The position numbers and the translations under genes are program-made. A stretch of 64,000 nt of DNA, taken from assembly GCF_041911615.1 (NCBI RefSeq), contig NZ_JAYROR010000037.1, positions 44,612 through 108,611 on the forward strand, written 5' to 3'. Below are positions 7,950-16,399 of this stretch, in pieces. How positions within the stretch are numbered: position 1 is the stretch's first letter; each line of letters begins with the position of its first letter. The DNA comes from Zoogloea sp041911615. Lineage in GTDB: Bacteria; Pseudomonadota; Gammaproteobacteria; Burkholderiales; Rhodocyclaceae. The notes below the pieces were generated by a model. That model searched no databases. It saw only the letters and a list, made by a program, of their open reading frames with translations, and was not told where the DNA came from.

Positions 7950-8960
7950 ATGATCTGGCTCGACAACGCGAGAATCGCCGCCATCCTGGCCGTGGTCATC
8001 CTCCACAGCGCCGTCAGCGGCGTGGTCGACACCGACCTGGGCTCCGGCTACTGGTGGGCCGGCAATCTCTACAGCGCCTTCAGCCGCTGGTGCGTGCCGG
8101 TTTTCGTGATGATCAGCGGCGCCCTGCTGCTCAGCCCCGCCAGGCAGGAGAGCCTCGGCACCTTCTATCGCAAGCGGATGTCCCGCGTGTTGTGGCCGTT
8201 CCTGTTCTGGTCGGCCTTCTTTCTCGGCTGGACGCTGGTCAAGGGCATCGCCAAGGGCAAGCCGCCCGCACCGGGCCTGCTCGCCCTGCGCTTCGCCAGC
8301 GGCGAGCCCTACTACCACTTGTGGTTCCTCTACATGCTGATCCCGCTCTACCTGTTCGTGCCCTTCCTGCGCAAGGTGGTAGCCCACGCCTCGCGGCGCG
8401 AACTCGTCGTGCTCACCACGATGGGCTTCGTGCTGGCGGCACTCGCCCTGATCCACAGCCGTCTGCACGCCCAGTCGGCGAGCTTCTTCCCCGTCTGGTT
8501 CCTGTCCTACCTGCCGTACTTCCTGCTCGGCCATCTCATCGCCAGCGACACCCGTCCGGTGTCGCCCGCGCTGGCCTGGAGCGGCTTCATCGGCTGCAGC
8601 CTGCTCACCGCCGCCGGCTGCTACGCCCTGGCGAGCCGTGCCGGCCTCGCCAACGGGCTGTACTGCTACGACTACCTGTCCGTCACCGTCATACCCATGT
8701 CGGCCAGCGTCATGTATCTGCTCAAGACGTGGCAGCGCCCGCTTGCCGGCCCCGGCGCCACCGGGCGGATCGCCGGCCTCACGATGGGCGTCTACCTGAT
8801 CCACCCGCTGTTCCTCGAAATCCTGCAACGGGTCGGCCTCGGGCCGCTGGACTTCCATCCCGCCGCGGCCATTCCGCTGGTTGGACTGGCCGTGTTCGGT
8901 CTCTCGCTGATCGCCGCCTACCTCCTCGACCACCTGCCGGTGCTGCGCCGGACACTCTGA
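7950..8960 (+). CDS. Acyltransferase 3 family membrane protein (O-acetyltransferase, WecH/OatA type)
   Basis: A 336-residue integral membrane protein with about ten hydrophobic segments. It opens with the family signature region (WLDNARIAAILAVVILHSAV), whose histidine is the conserved candidate catalytic residue, followed by FSRWCVPVFVMISGALLL and an RMSRVLWPFLFWS segment typical of acyltransferase 3. These enzymes move acetyl or other acyl groups onto sugars of surface polysaccharides, peptidoglycan or lipids. No polysaccharide genes lie nearby, so the substrate is unknown. It lies on the same strand as dnaE2 (167-base gap) and the CoA-transferase (74-base gap). Confidence 0.85.
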   Translation: MIWLDNARIAAILAVVILHSAVSGVVDTDLGSGYWWAGNLYSAFSRWCVPVFVMISGALLLSPARQESLGTFYRKRMSRVLWPFLFWSAFFLGWTLVKGIAKGKPPAPGLLALRFASGEPYYHLWFLYMLIPLYLFVPFLRKVVAHASRRELVVLTTMGFVLAALALIHSRLHAQSASFFPVWFLSYLPYFLLGHLIASDTRPVSPALAWSGFIGCSLLTAAGCYALASRAGLANGLYCYDYLSVTVIPMSASVMYLLKTWQRPLAGPGATGRIAGLTMGVYLIHPLFLEILQRVGLGPLDFHPAAAIPLVGLAVFGLSLIAAYLLDHLPVLRRTL

Positions 8961-9034
8961 GCCCCGCCTGGCGCCTCCCGATGCCGCGATCCATTTGGTA
9001 TCGTTCGGCGATGCCACACGAGGAGGAGCCAACC

Positions 9035-11038
9035 ATGAACCAGAACAAGAGCACGTTCGTGCGCCCCCAGGGGCGCAACACCGGCAAGGTCGTCAGTGCC
9101 GCCGACGCCGTCAAGCTGATCCGCTCCGGCGACACCATCGCCACCACAGGTTTCGTCGGCATCGGTTTTCCCGAAAACATCGCCATCGCCCTCGAGCAGC
9201 GTTTCCTCGACACCCGCGAGCACGACCCGCAAGGCCGCGGCAAACCCGAGGGCCTCACCCTCGTCTATGGCGCCGGCCAGGGCGACGGCAAGGATCGCGG
9301 CCTCAACCATCTGGGCCACGACGGCCTCGTCGCCCGCGTCATCGGCGGCCACTGGGGCCTGGTGCCGCGCCTGCAGGAGCTCGCCGTCGCCAACCGCATC
9401 GAAGGCTACAACCTGCCCCAGGGCGTCATCACCCACCTGTACCGCGACATCGCCGCCGGCAAGCCCGGTACCCTCACCCGCGTCGGGCTGGGCACCTTCG
9501 TCGATCCGCGCCACGGTGGCGGCAAGGTGAACAGCCGCACCACCGAAGATCTCGTCCGCGTCATGGAAATCGACGGGGAGGAATACCTCTTCTACAAGGC
9601 GTTCCCGATCAGCGTCGGCATCATCCGCGGCACCACCGCCGACCAGGACGGCAACATCACGATGGAGAGGGAAGCGCTCACCCTCGAAGCCCAGGCCATC
9701 GCGATGGCCGCCCACAACAGCGGCGGCATCGTCATCGCCCAGGTCGAACGCGTGGCCGAATCCGGCTCGCTCAACCCCCGCCAGGTCAAGATTCCCGGCA
9801 TCCTCGTTGACTGCGTGGTGGTGGCCGAACGCCCCGAGTGGCACATGCAGACCTTCCGCGAGCAATACAGCCCGGCCTTCTCGGGCGAGATCCGGGTGCC
9901 CGTCACATCCCTCGAACCCATGGAAATGAGCGAGCGCAAGATCATCGCCCGCCGCGCCGCGATGGAGCTGACCCCCAACGCGGTGGTGAACCTCGGCATC
10001 GGCATGCCCGAGGGCGTCGCCGCGGTGGCCACCGAGGAGCGCATCCTCGATCTGCTCACCCTCACCGCCGAACCCGGGGTGATCGGCGGCATTCCCCAGG
10101 GCGGCCTCAACTTCGGCGCCGCCGTGAACACCGCCGCCATCATCGACCAGCCCAGTCAGTTCGACTTCTACGACGGCGGCGGCCTCGACATCGCGATCCT
10201 GGGCCTCGCCCAGGCCGACGCCCAGGGCAATCTGAACGTCTCCAAATTCGGCCCCAAGCTCACCGGCGCCGGCGGCTTCATCAACATCAGCCAGAACGCC
10301 AAGAAAGTGGTGTTCGTCGGCACCTTCACCGCCGGCGGGCTCGAAGTCGGCCTCCAGGACGGGCGCCTGAAGATCCTCGCCGAAGGCCGCGCGCGCAAGT
10401 TCGTCGGCCAAGTCGAGCACCGCACCTTCAGCGGCCAGGAAGCCCTGCGTCGCCAGCAACCGGTGCGCTACGTCACCGAACGCTGCGTCTTCGAGCTCAC
10501 CCCCGACGGCGTCGAACTGATCGAAGTCGCGCCCGGCATCGACATCGAACGGGACATCCTCGCCCACATGGATTTCGCGCCCGTCATCCGCGGCACCCCG
10601 CGGCCGATGGACCCGCGCATCTTCCAGGACGGGCCGATGGCGCTGCGCACCGACATCACCGCCGTGCCGCTCGAATCGCGCTTCCAGTTCGACGACGCGC
10701 AAAACATCTTTTTTGTCGATTTCGAGAGCCTGGCCCTGCACGACGCCGCCGACATCGAACGCATCCGCCAGATCGTCGAAGCGCGCCTTCTGCCCCTTGG
10801 CCGCAAGGTGCCGGTGATCGTCAATTACCACGGCTTCGATATCCGCGAATCCCTCATCGACGCCTACGCGACGATGATCGAGGGCCTCATGGAAACCTGC
10901 TACAGCCGCGTAACCCGTTATGCCACCAACACTTTCCTGAAAGCCCGGCTGGGCGAGGCGCTCAGCGCCCGCCATCTCGCCCCGGGGATCGTGGACTCCG
11001 CCGACGAGGCGCGAGCGCGGCTCGCCGACGGCGCATGA
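9035..11038 (+). CDS. Acyl-CoA:acetate/3-ketoacid CoA-transferase with C-terminal extension
   Basis: A 667-residue single-chain family I CoA-transferase of the YdiF/propionate CoA-transferase type, in which the alpha and beta halves are fused. The alpha half opens with DTIATTGFVGIGFPENI. The beta half contains AVVNLGIGMPEGV and LTAEPGVIGGIPQGG; Glu346 in the latter is the expected thioester-forming glutamate. The start at 9035 has an AGGAGGAG ribosome site. The protein is about 130 residues longer than E. coli YdiF: after about residue 530 there is an extra C-terminal region (FFVDFESLALHD, VPVIVNYHGFDIRE) that I do not recognise. Its likely role is activation or exchange of short-chain acids. 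The phasin follows, which suggests a link to polyhydroxyalkanoate metabolism. Confidence 0.88.
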   Translation: MNQNKSTFVRPQGRNTGKVVSAADAVKLIRSGDTIATTGFVGIGFPENIAIALEQRFLDTREHDPQGRGKPEGLTLVYGAGQGDGKDRGLNHLGHDGLVARVIGGHWGLVPRLQELAVANRIEGYNLPQGVITHLYRDIAAGKPGTLTRVGLGTFVDPRHGGGKVNSRTTEDLVRVMEIDGEEYLFYKAFPISVGIIRGTTADQDGNITMEREALTLEAQAIAMAAHNSGGIVIAQVERVAESGSLNPRQVKIPGILVDCVVVAERPEWHMQTFREQYSPAFSGEIRVPVTSLEPMEMSERKIIARRAAMELTPNAVVNLGIGMPEGVAAVATEERILDLLTLTAEPGVIGGIPQGGLNFGAAVNTAAIIDQPSQFDFYDGGGLDIAILGLAQADAQGNLNVSKFGPKLTGAGGFINISQNAKKVVFVGTFTAGGLEVGLQDGRLKILAEGRARKFVGQVEHRTFSGQEALRRQQPVRYVTERCVFELTPDGVELIEVAPGIDIERDILAHMDFAPVIRGTPRPMDPRIFQDGPMALRTDITAVPLESRFQFDDAQNIFFVDFESLALHDAADIERIRQIVEARLLPLGRKVPVIVNYHGFDIRESLIDAYATMIEGLMETCYSRVTRYATNTFLKARLGEALSARHLAPGIVDSADEARARLADGA

Positions 11039-11049
11039 CGCTCGCACCG

Positions 11050-11085
11050 GAACGACTGTTGCTGCAGTGCAACATACAGTCGTTC
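11050..11085 (+). promoter_or_regulatory. Inverted repeat with PhaR-like core between CoA-transferase and phasin genes
   Basis: Perfect 10-base arms GAACGACTGT (11050-11059) and ACAGTCGTTC (11076-11085) flank a second symmetric core TTGCTGCAGTGCAA (11059-11072). A T-run (TTTTTT, 11095-11100) follows. It could be a terminator for the upstream gene. The TGC/GCA-rich core also resembles operators reported for PHA regulators (PhaR) ahead of phasin genes. Both readings are inference. Confidence 0.5.
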
Positions 11086-11218
11086 GAACTGCGATTTTTT
11101 GAGGTCTGTCACTTTTTGCGGCAGTTGCCTGTGATATTGTTTTCCGCATGAGTTCTCGACCGGCAACCGACCGGCGTCTCTAGGCCCAAAGTACAAAATT
11201 CGTGGAGGAAGGATCAAT

Positions 11219-11722
11219 ATGGCTACCAAGCAAGAACAGCAACTGAACGAAATCCAGAAGAAGAACCTCGAAGCCGCCATGCGTCTGGCTCAGCTGTCCA
11301 TCGAGAACTCCCAGCGCATCATGGAACTGCAGGTTGGCACCGCCAAGTCCCTGTTCGAAGAAGGCGTCGCCAACGCCAAGGCCCTGTCCGGCGTCAAGGA
11401 TCCGGCCGAAGCCATGAACCTGCGCACCAGCTACGCGCAGAGCACCACCGAAAAGATGCTCGCCTGTGCCCGCGAGATCGCCGAGATCACCGCCAAGACC
11501 CAGGCCGAAGTCGGCAAGATGGTCAGCGAGCAGCTCACCGGCGGCGGCGCCGACATGTTCGAATCCATCCAGAAGATGTTCAAGGGCATGCCCATCGGCG
11601 ACCACAACGCCCTCGGCACCATCCAGGGCGCCATGGACACCGCTCGCGCCGCCTACGAGCAGATGACCAAGGCCTCCACCGAAGCCTTCCAGGCCTTCAC
11701 CAAGATGGGCGCCAAGAAGTAA
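11219..11722 (+). CDS. Phasin family protein (polyhydroxyalkanoate granule protein)
   Basis: A 167-residue, cysteine-poor, largely helical amphipathic protein with the phasin_2 layout. It opens with ATKQEQQLNEIQKKNLEAAM, continues with LAQLSIENSQRIMELQ and YAQSTTEKMLACAREIAEI, and ends with an Ala/Lys-rich FTKMGAKK. Phasins coat polyhydroxybutyrate granules and control their number and size. A strong AGGAAGG ribosome site lies just upstream. The gene is monocistronic: a promoter/operator region with an inverted repeat lies ahead and a strong terminator follows. Codon use is highly biased to C-ending codons, as in abundantly expressed genes. No PHA synthase is in the window. Confidence 0.9.
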   Translation: MATKQEQQLNEIQKKNLEAAMRLAQLSIENSQRIMELQVGTAKSLFEEGVANAKALSGVKDPAEAMNLRTSYAQSTTEKMLACAREIAEITAKTQAEVGKMVSEQLTGGGADMFESIQKMFKGMPIGDHNALGTIQGAMDTARAAYEQMTKASTEAFQAFTKMGAKK

Positions 11723-11748
11723 TCGCACGGCTTCTTCCGCATCATCGA

Positions 11749-11777
11749 AAACGGCACCTTCGGGTGCCGTTTTTGTT
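11749..11777 (+). terminator. Rho-independent terminator of the phasin gene
   Basis: Stem AAACGGCACC / GGTGCCGTTT around a TTCG tetraloop, followed by a T-rich tract. It lies 27 bases after the phasin stop. Confidence 0.92.
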
Positions 11778-11930
11778 TCTGGGCGCGCCGCGCCGATACC
11801 CGAAAAATCATCTGATTCCTCATCGACCGCGTCGAATCACACGCCCGTAACCTCCCGGAAACACTGCAATGCGATAGTTCGGGCCCCAAGATTTCCCCTT
11901 CACCCGTACCTTTCCGGAGGTTTCCGCAGC

Positions 11931-13373
11931 ATGTTGAAACCAGTATTTCTCGCCGTGGCCGCTGCCACTGCGCTCCTCGCCGGCTGTGGCGGCAACAGCA
12001 ACAACAGCAGCTCCGCCGACGCACCCAAGAACGTCATCTTCTTCCTCGGCGACGGCATGGGCATGACCACCCAAACCGCCGCCCGCATCTACAAGGTGGG
12101 TGAAGACGGCGAACTGACGATGGACACCCTGCCCGAGTCCGCCTTCGTCAAGACCTACTCCAACAACGCCCAGGTCACCGACAGCGCGCCCTCGATGGCC
12201 GCCTACATGACCGGCGTGAAGATGAACAACGAAGTCATCTCGATGACGCCGGAGACCTCCGCCTTCGACGCCACCGGCAAGGACTACCTCTCCGGCACCG
12301 ACAGCACCTGTCCGACCAGCGGCAACGGCACCGCCGTCACCACCCTGCTCGAACTGGCCAAGAAGGCCGGCTGGAGCACCGGCGTGGTCACCACCACCCG
12401 CGTCACCCACGCCACGCCGGCCGCCACCTACTCCCACATCTGCCACCGCGACGGTGAGAACGCCATCGCCGCGCAGGTCGTGCCCGGCGGCACCGGCACC
12501 GGCATCAACGCCTACAACACCGCGCTGGGCGACGGCCTCGACGTCCTGATGGGCGGCGGCCGCCAGTTCTTCCTGCCCACCGCCGCCGGCGGCAAGCGCA
12601 CCGACGGTCGCGACCTGACTGCCGAGTTCGTCGCCAAGGGCTACACCTACGTCAAGAACAAGACCGAATTCGACGCCGTCGCCGCCAGCGACAAGACCCG
12701 TCTCGTCGGCCTGTTCACCAGCAGCCACATGAGCTACGACCTCGACCGCGATCCCGCCGTCGAACCCAGCCTGGCCGAGATGACCACCAAGGCCATCGAC
12801 ATCCTGCAGAAGAAGGGCAGCAACGGCTTCTTCCTGATGGTCGAAGGCGGTCGCATCGACCACGCCCTGCACGAAACCACCGCCAAGAAGGCGCTGCAGG
12901 ACACCGTGGCCTTCGACGACGCCATCAAGGCTGCCATCGACAAGATGAAGCTCAGCGACGCCGATCTGAAGAACACCCTGATCGTCGTCACCGCCGACCA
13001 CGACCACACCCTGGTCCTGAACGGCTACGCCGCCCGCACCGGCGCCACCACCGCCAGCAACCCGGGCGTGCTCGGCTTGCTGAAGAACTTCGTGAACGGC
13101 GCCCTGGGCACCGACAGCGGCGGCAACCCCTTCACCATCATCGGCTTCGGCAACGGCGAAAACCGCCCCGCCAACCGCGGCGCCCTCACCGACGCCCAGG
13201 TCGCCGACAAGGCCTACCACCAGGAAGGCGCCATTCCGATGGCGGCCGGCAGCGAGACCCACGGCGGCACCGACGTCTTCCTCGGCGCCATCGGCCGCGG
13301 CGCCGAGAACTTCACCGGCGTCATCACCAACACCGAAGTGTTCAACCTGATCCGCAAGTCGGTCGGCCTGTAA
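11931..13373 (+). CDS. Alkaline phosphatase, lipoprotein form
   Basis: A 480-residue PhoA-superfamily enzyme that releases phosphate from phosphomonoesters. The N-terminus is a lipoprotein signal with lipobox LLAGC (Cys19) and a Gly/Asn/Ser-rich linker, so it should be membrane-anchored. Metal and catalytic motifs are visible: FFLGDGMG (Asp41), TDSAPSMAAYMTG with nucleophile Ser85, EGGRIDHALHE, TADHDHT and ETHGGTDVFL. The nucleophile loop reads DSAPS rather than the DSAAT/DSAAS of classical PhoA. Only 14 bases separate it from a second, closely similar phosphatase. No Pho box was identified upstream. The ribosome site GGAGG lies about 10 bases before the ATG. Confidence 0.93.
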   Translation: MLKPVFLAVAAATALLAGCGGNSNNSSSADAPKNVIFFLGDGMGMTTQTAARIYKVGEDGELTMDTLPESAFVKTYSNNAQVTDSAPSMAAYMTGVKMNNEVISMTPETSAFDATGKDYLSGTDSTCPTSGNGTAVTTLLELAKKAGWSTGVVTTTRVTHATPAATYSHICHRDGENAIAAQVVPGGTGTGINAYNTALGDGLDVLMGGGRQFFLPTAAGGKRTDGRDLTAEFVAKGYTYVKNKTEFDAVAASDKTRLVGLFTSSHMSYDLDRDPAVEPSLAEMTTKAIDILQKKGSNGFFLMVEGGRIDHALHETTAKKALQDTVAFDDAIKAAIDKMKLSDADLKNTLIVVTADHDHTLVLNGYAARTGATTASNPGVLGLLKNFVNGALGTDSGGNPFTIIGFGNGENRPANRGALTDAQVADKAYHQEGAIPMAAGSETHGGTDVFLGAIGRGAENFTGVITNTEVFNLIRKSVGL

Positions 13374-13387
13374 GCGGAGAGCCCACG

Positions 13388-14794
13388 ATGAAAACCCACT
13401 TCAAGACCTGCGCCGCCGCCATCGCCCTGATCGGCGCGGCAAGCTCGGCCCTCGCCGCCGGCGAAGCCACCAACGTCATCTTCTTCCTCGGCGACGGCAT
13501 GGGCCCCACCACCGTCACCGCCAGCCGCATCTACAAGTACGGCGAAGCCGGCGCACTGACGATGGAAAGCCTGAAGCGCACCGCGCGCATCAAGACCTAC
13601 TCCAACGACGCCCAGACCACCGACTCCGCGCCGTCGATGGCCGCCTACATGACCGGCCTCAAGATGAACAACGAAGTGCTCTCCATGAGTGCCGACACCA
13701 AGGCCTACAACGGCACCACGCCTTACGTGAGCGGTGCCAACAGCACCTGCCCGGGCACCGGCAACGGCACCGCCGTGCCCACCCTGCTCGAGCTGGCCAA
13801 GGCCGCCGGCAAGTCGGTCGGCGCCGTGACGACCACCCGCGTCACCCACGCCACCCCGGCCGCCACCTACGCCCACATCTGCCACCGCGACGGCGAGAAC
13901 GACATCGCTGCCCAGTTCGTGCCCGGCTCCGGCAAATACAACGCCGCCCTCGGCACCGGCGTGGATGTACTGCTCGGCGGCGGCTGGCGCTTCTTCGTGC
14001 CCAACACCGTCAGCGGCGGCAGCCGCACCGACGGCCAGGACCTCACCGCCAAGCTCGTCGGCGCCGGCTATACCTATGTGAACAGCGGCACCGCCTTCAA
14101 GGCCCTGCCCGCCAGCACCACCAAGCTGGTCGGCCTGTTCAACCGCGACCACCTCAACTACGAGCTGGACCGCGCCAAGCCCGCCAATGCCATCGACGAG
14201 CCCAGCCTCGCCGACATGACCCAGAAGGCCATCGAAATCCTCCAGAAGAACGGCAAGGGCTACTTCCTGATGGTCGAAGGCGGCCGCATCGACCACGCCC
14301 TGCACGGCACCAACGCCAAGCGCGCCCTCGAGGACACCATCGCCTTCGACGACGCCATCAAGCGCGCCCTCGGCATGGTCGACCTGAAGAACACGCTGAT
14401 CGTCGTCACCGCCGACCACGACCACACGATGACCTTCAACGGCTACGCCCACAAGGGCAACCCGATCCTCGGCAAGGTCACCGACATCAAGCAGACCACC
14501 GTCCAGAAGACCCCGGTGCTCGCCAAGGCCGCCGACAACCTGCCTTACACCGCCCTGGTGTTCGGCAACGGCGGCGGCCCCCGCAAGGCCGTGCGCGACG
14601 ACCTCACCAACGTCGACACCGCCGACGACAACTACCTCCAGGAAGTGGGCGTCAACCTGGGCTCGGCCGGCTCCGAGACCCACGGCGGCGGCGACGTGAT
14701 GCTGTTCTCCACCGGCGCCGGCAACGCCGGTTTCAAGGGCACGATGGTCAACACCAAGGTCTTCGGCCTGGTGAAGTCCGCCATGGGCCTCTGA
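13388..14794 (+). CDS. Alkaline phosphatase, periplasmic paralogue
   Basis: A 468-residue paralogue of the preceding gene, similar throughout. It has an ordinary cleavable signal peptide (SSALA-AGE, about residue 23) instead of a lipobox, so it should be soluble in the periplasm. The same motifs recur: FFLGDGMG (Asp36), TDSAPSMAAYMTG (Ser80), EGGRIDHALHG, TADHDHT and ETHGGGDVML. The pair is a tandem duplication in one transcription unit closed by the terminator at 14860. Divergence is concentrated in the signal region and in the segment before the last metal site. The two copies may serve different locations or substrates; that is inference. Confidence 0.93.
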   Translation: MKTHFKTCAAAIALIGAASSALAAGEATNVIFFLGDGMGPTTVTASRIYKYGEAGALTMESLKRTARIKTYSNDAQTTDSAPSMAAYMTGLKMNNEVLSMSADTKAYNGTTPYVSGANSTCPGTGNGTAVPTLLELAKAAGKSVGAVTTTRVTHATPAATYAHICHRDGENDIAAQFVPGSGKYNAALGTGVDVLLGGGWRFFVPNTVSGGSRTDGQDLTAKLVGAGYTYVNSGTAFKALPASTTKLVGLFNRDHLNYELDRAKPANAIDEPSLADMTQKAIEILQKNGKGYFLMVEGGRIDHALHGTNAKRALEDTIAFDDAIKRALGMVDLKNTLIVVTADHDHTMTFNGYAHKGNPILGKVTDIKQTTVQKTPVLAKAADNLPYTALVFGNGGGPRKAVRDDLTNVDTADDNYLQEVGVNLGSAGSETHGGGDVMLFSTGAGNAGFKGTMVNTKVFGLVKSAMGL

Positions 14795-14859
14795 GCCCCC
14801 GGCACGCCCGTATCGATCCCAAGGGTTTGACGACGAACCGACGTCGACATGCCATTTCA

Positions 14860-14890
14860 CCCGGCCACCTCCGTGGCCGGGTCTTTTTTT
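14860..14890 (+). terminator. Rho-independent terminator after the phosphatase pair
   Basis: Stem CCCGGCCAC / GTGGCCGGG with a 4-base loop, followed by TCTTTTTTTC. It lies 66 bases after the second phosphatase stop. Confidence 0.92.
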
Positions 14891-14946
14891 CGATCACCGC
14901 CCCACCCAACGCGCGGCCGGCCCGCACCGCCTGCGCCCGACACGTC

Positions 14947-15615
14947 ATGCACAAGATCCTGATCCGCACCCTCTGCGGCGCCCTCATCGCCACCGCCGCC
15001 CACGCCGACGACCTCGCCCTCAAGGTCGAACACGAAACCGTCGCCCTCGGCGCCGACGGCGTCACCCGCATCACCCGCTTCGGCGAGCGCCTGATCCGCC
15101 GTGACAACCAGAGCTGGGTGGCCCGCATCCTGCCGCCCGGCGCCCACGAAGAAGCCGACCACCAGGCCGGCGGCAAGACCCACAAGCACATGGACGTTTC
15201 CGCCGCCTCCCGCTGGGTGCAGCGCGGCGAAGACGGCAAGCTGCGCGTGCGCATCGTGAACGGCCACGAAAAGATGATCGTCGACGTCGCCCCCGTCGAT
15301 TACGCCAACATCGGCTTCGATGGCCGCTGGACCACCGCCGCCCAGCTCCTCGACCCCGAGCAGATCAAGCGCATGAAGCCCATTCCGCGCAGCGCCCCGG
15401 CCGGCGCCCGCTGGTACGAAGGCGGCACCCGCGACGCCAAGGTGCAGGTACTGTGGGACGAAAGCGCCCGCTACCCGCGCCGCATCGAATCCACCAACGC
15501 CAGCGGCACCCAGCGCGCCACCCTCACCGCCACCCGCGAAGCCATGCCCGCCACCCTGCCCTGGGCCACGCTCACCGGCTACGCCCAGAAGGAATACTCC
15601 GACCTGCTCGACTGA
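14947..15615 (+). CDS. Periplasmic hypothetical protein
   Basis: A 222-residue protein with a signal peptide (CGALIATAAHA-DD, cut near residue 20). The mature part is mainly beta-strand, rich in Ala, Arg and Thr, and has no Cys. It carries a His-rich patch HEEADHQAGGKTHKHM (about residues 67-82) that could bind metal. I do not recognise a named family. I start it at the ATG at 14947, where the signal peptide begins, although the frame is open further upstream. It follows the phosphatase terminator and is probably a separate unit, ending 73 bases before the YitT-like gene. Confidence 0.7.
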   Translation: MHKILIRTLCGALIATAAHADDLALKVEHETVALGADGVTRITRFGERLIRRDNQSWVARILPPGAHEEADHQAGGKTHKHMDVSAASRWVQRGEDGKLRVRIVNGHEKMIVDVAPVDYANIGFDGRWTTAAQLLDPEQIKRMKPIPRSAPAGARWYEGGTRDAKVQVLWDESARYPRRIESTNASGTQRATLTATREAMPATLPWATLTGYAQKEYSDLLD

Positions 15616-15688
15616 GCGGGCACCACGCGGTGCGCGGCGGCCCCGCGCCGGCTATCATGCCGCGGAGCCCCTCCCGCCCAGCGCCGCC

Positions 15689-16306
15689 ATGCCGATCCAC
15701 GACGCCCACCCGCCCCACGCCCACAGCCTGCTCGAAGACATCCAGGCGATGCTCATCGGCTGCCTGTTCACCGCCCTCGGCGTGGTCCTGCTGCGCGAGG
15801 CGCGGCTGCTCTCCGGCGGCACCACCGGCCTCGCCTTCATCGGCCACTATCTTTCCGGCTGGCGCTTCGGGGTGGTGCTGTTCCTCATCAACCTGCCGTT
15901 CTACGTGTTCGGGCTGCGGGCGCTGGGGCTGCGCTTCACGGTCAAGACCTTCTGCGCCATCGGCCTGCTGTCGCTGTACGCCGAGCTGCTGCCGGGCCTG
16001 GTCGGCTTCCGGCACCTCGACCCGCTGTTCGCCGCGATCATGAGCGGGCTGCTGATCGGCATCGGCATCCTCATTCTGATCCGCCACGGCGCCAGCCTCG
16101 GCGGCGTCGGCGTGCTGGCGATCTACCTCCAGAAAACCCGCGGCTGGCGTGCCGGCACGGTGCAGATGGGCTTCGACAGCGTGATCCTCGCCCTCGGTCT
16201 GCTGGTGGTGTCGCCGGCCCAGGTCGCCCTCTCGGTGCTCGGCGCGGCGGCGCTCAACCTCGTCATCGGCGTCAATCACCGGCCCGACCGCTACCACGGC
16301 TTCTGA
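15689..16306 (+). CDS. YitT family membrane protein
   Basis: A 205-residue integral membrane protein with five to six hydrophobic segments. The LLSGGTTGLAFIGHYLSG motif after the first membrane helix and the later RHGASLGGVGVLAIYLQ repeat of the same theme are characteristic of the YitT/DUF161 family. Its transport or other role is not established. The short cytoplasmic N-terminus is His-rich (HDAHPPHAHS). It lacks the C-terminal soluble DUF2179 domain found in Bacillus YitT proteins. No operon partner is evident. Confidence 0.85.
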   Translation: MPIHDAHPPHAHSLLEDIQAMLIGCLFTALGVVLLREARLLSGGTTGLAFIGHYLSGWRFGVVLFLINLPFYVFGLRALGLRFTVKTFCAIGLLSLYAELLPGLVGFRHLDPLFAAIMSGLLIGIGILILIRHGASLGGVGVLAIYLQKTRGWRAGTVQMGFDSVILALGLLVVSPAQVALSVLGAAALNLVIGVNHRPDRYHGF

Positions 16307-16399
16307 GGCGGCCGGCGCGGCTTAACCGCAGCGCAACATTCCACCGTTATCTTCCACGTCATCCCGACTTACGGCGGCGCCACGCGCCGGCTTGTTCCC

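Noticed and set aside
4475..8032. A 1185-codon open frame antisense to dnaE2
   Set aside because: Shadow of dnaE2; glycine/alanine-rich with no domain pattern.
8918..11149. A 743-codon open frame antisense to the CoA-transferase gene
   Set aside because: Shadow of a clear CoA-transferase; no start context.
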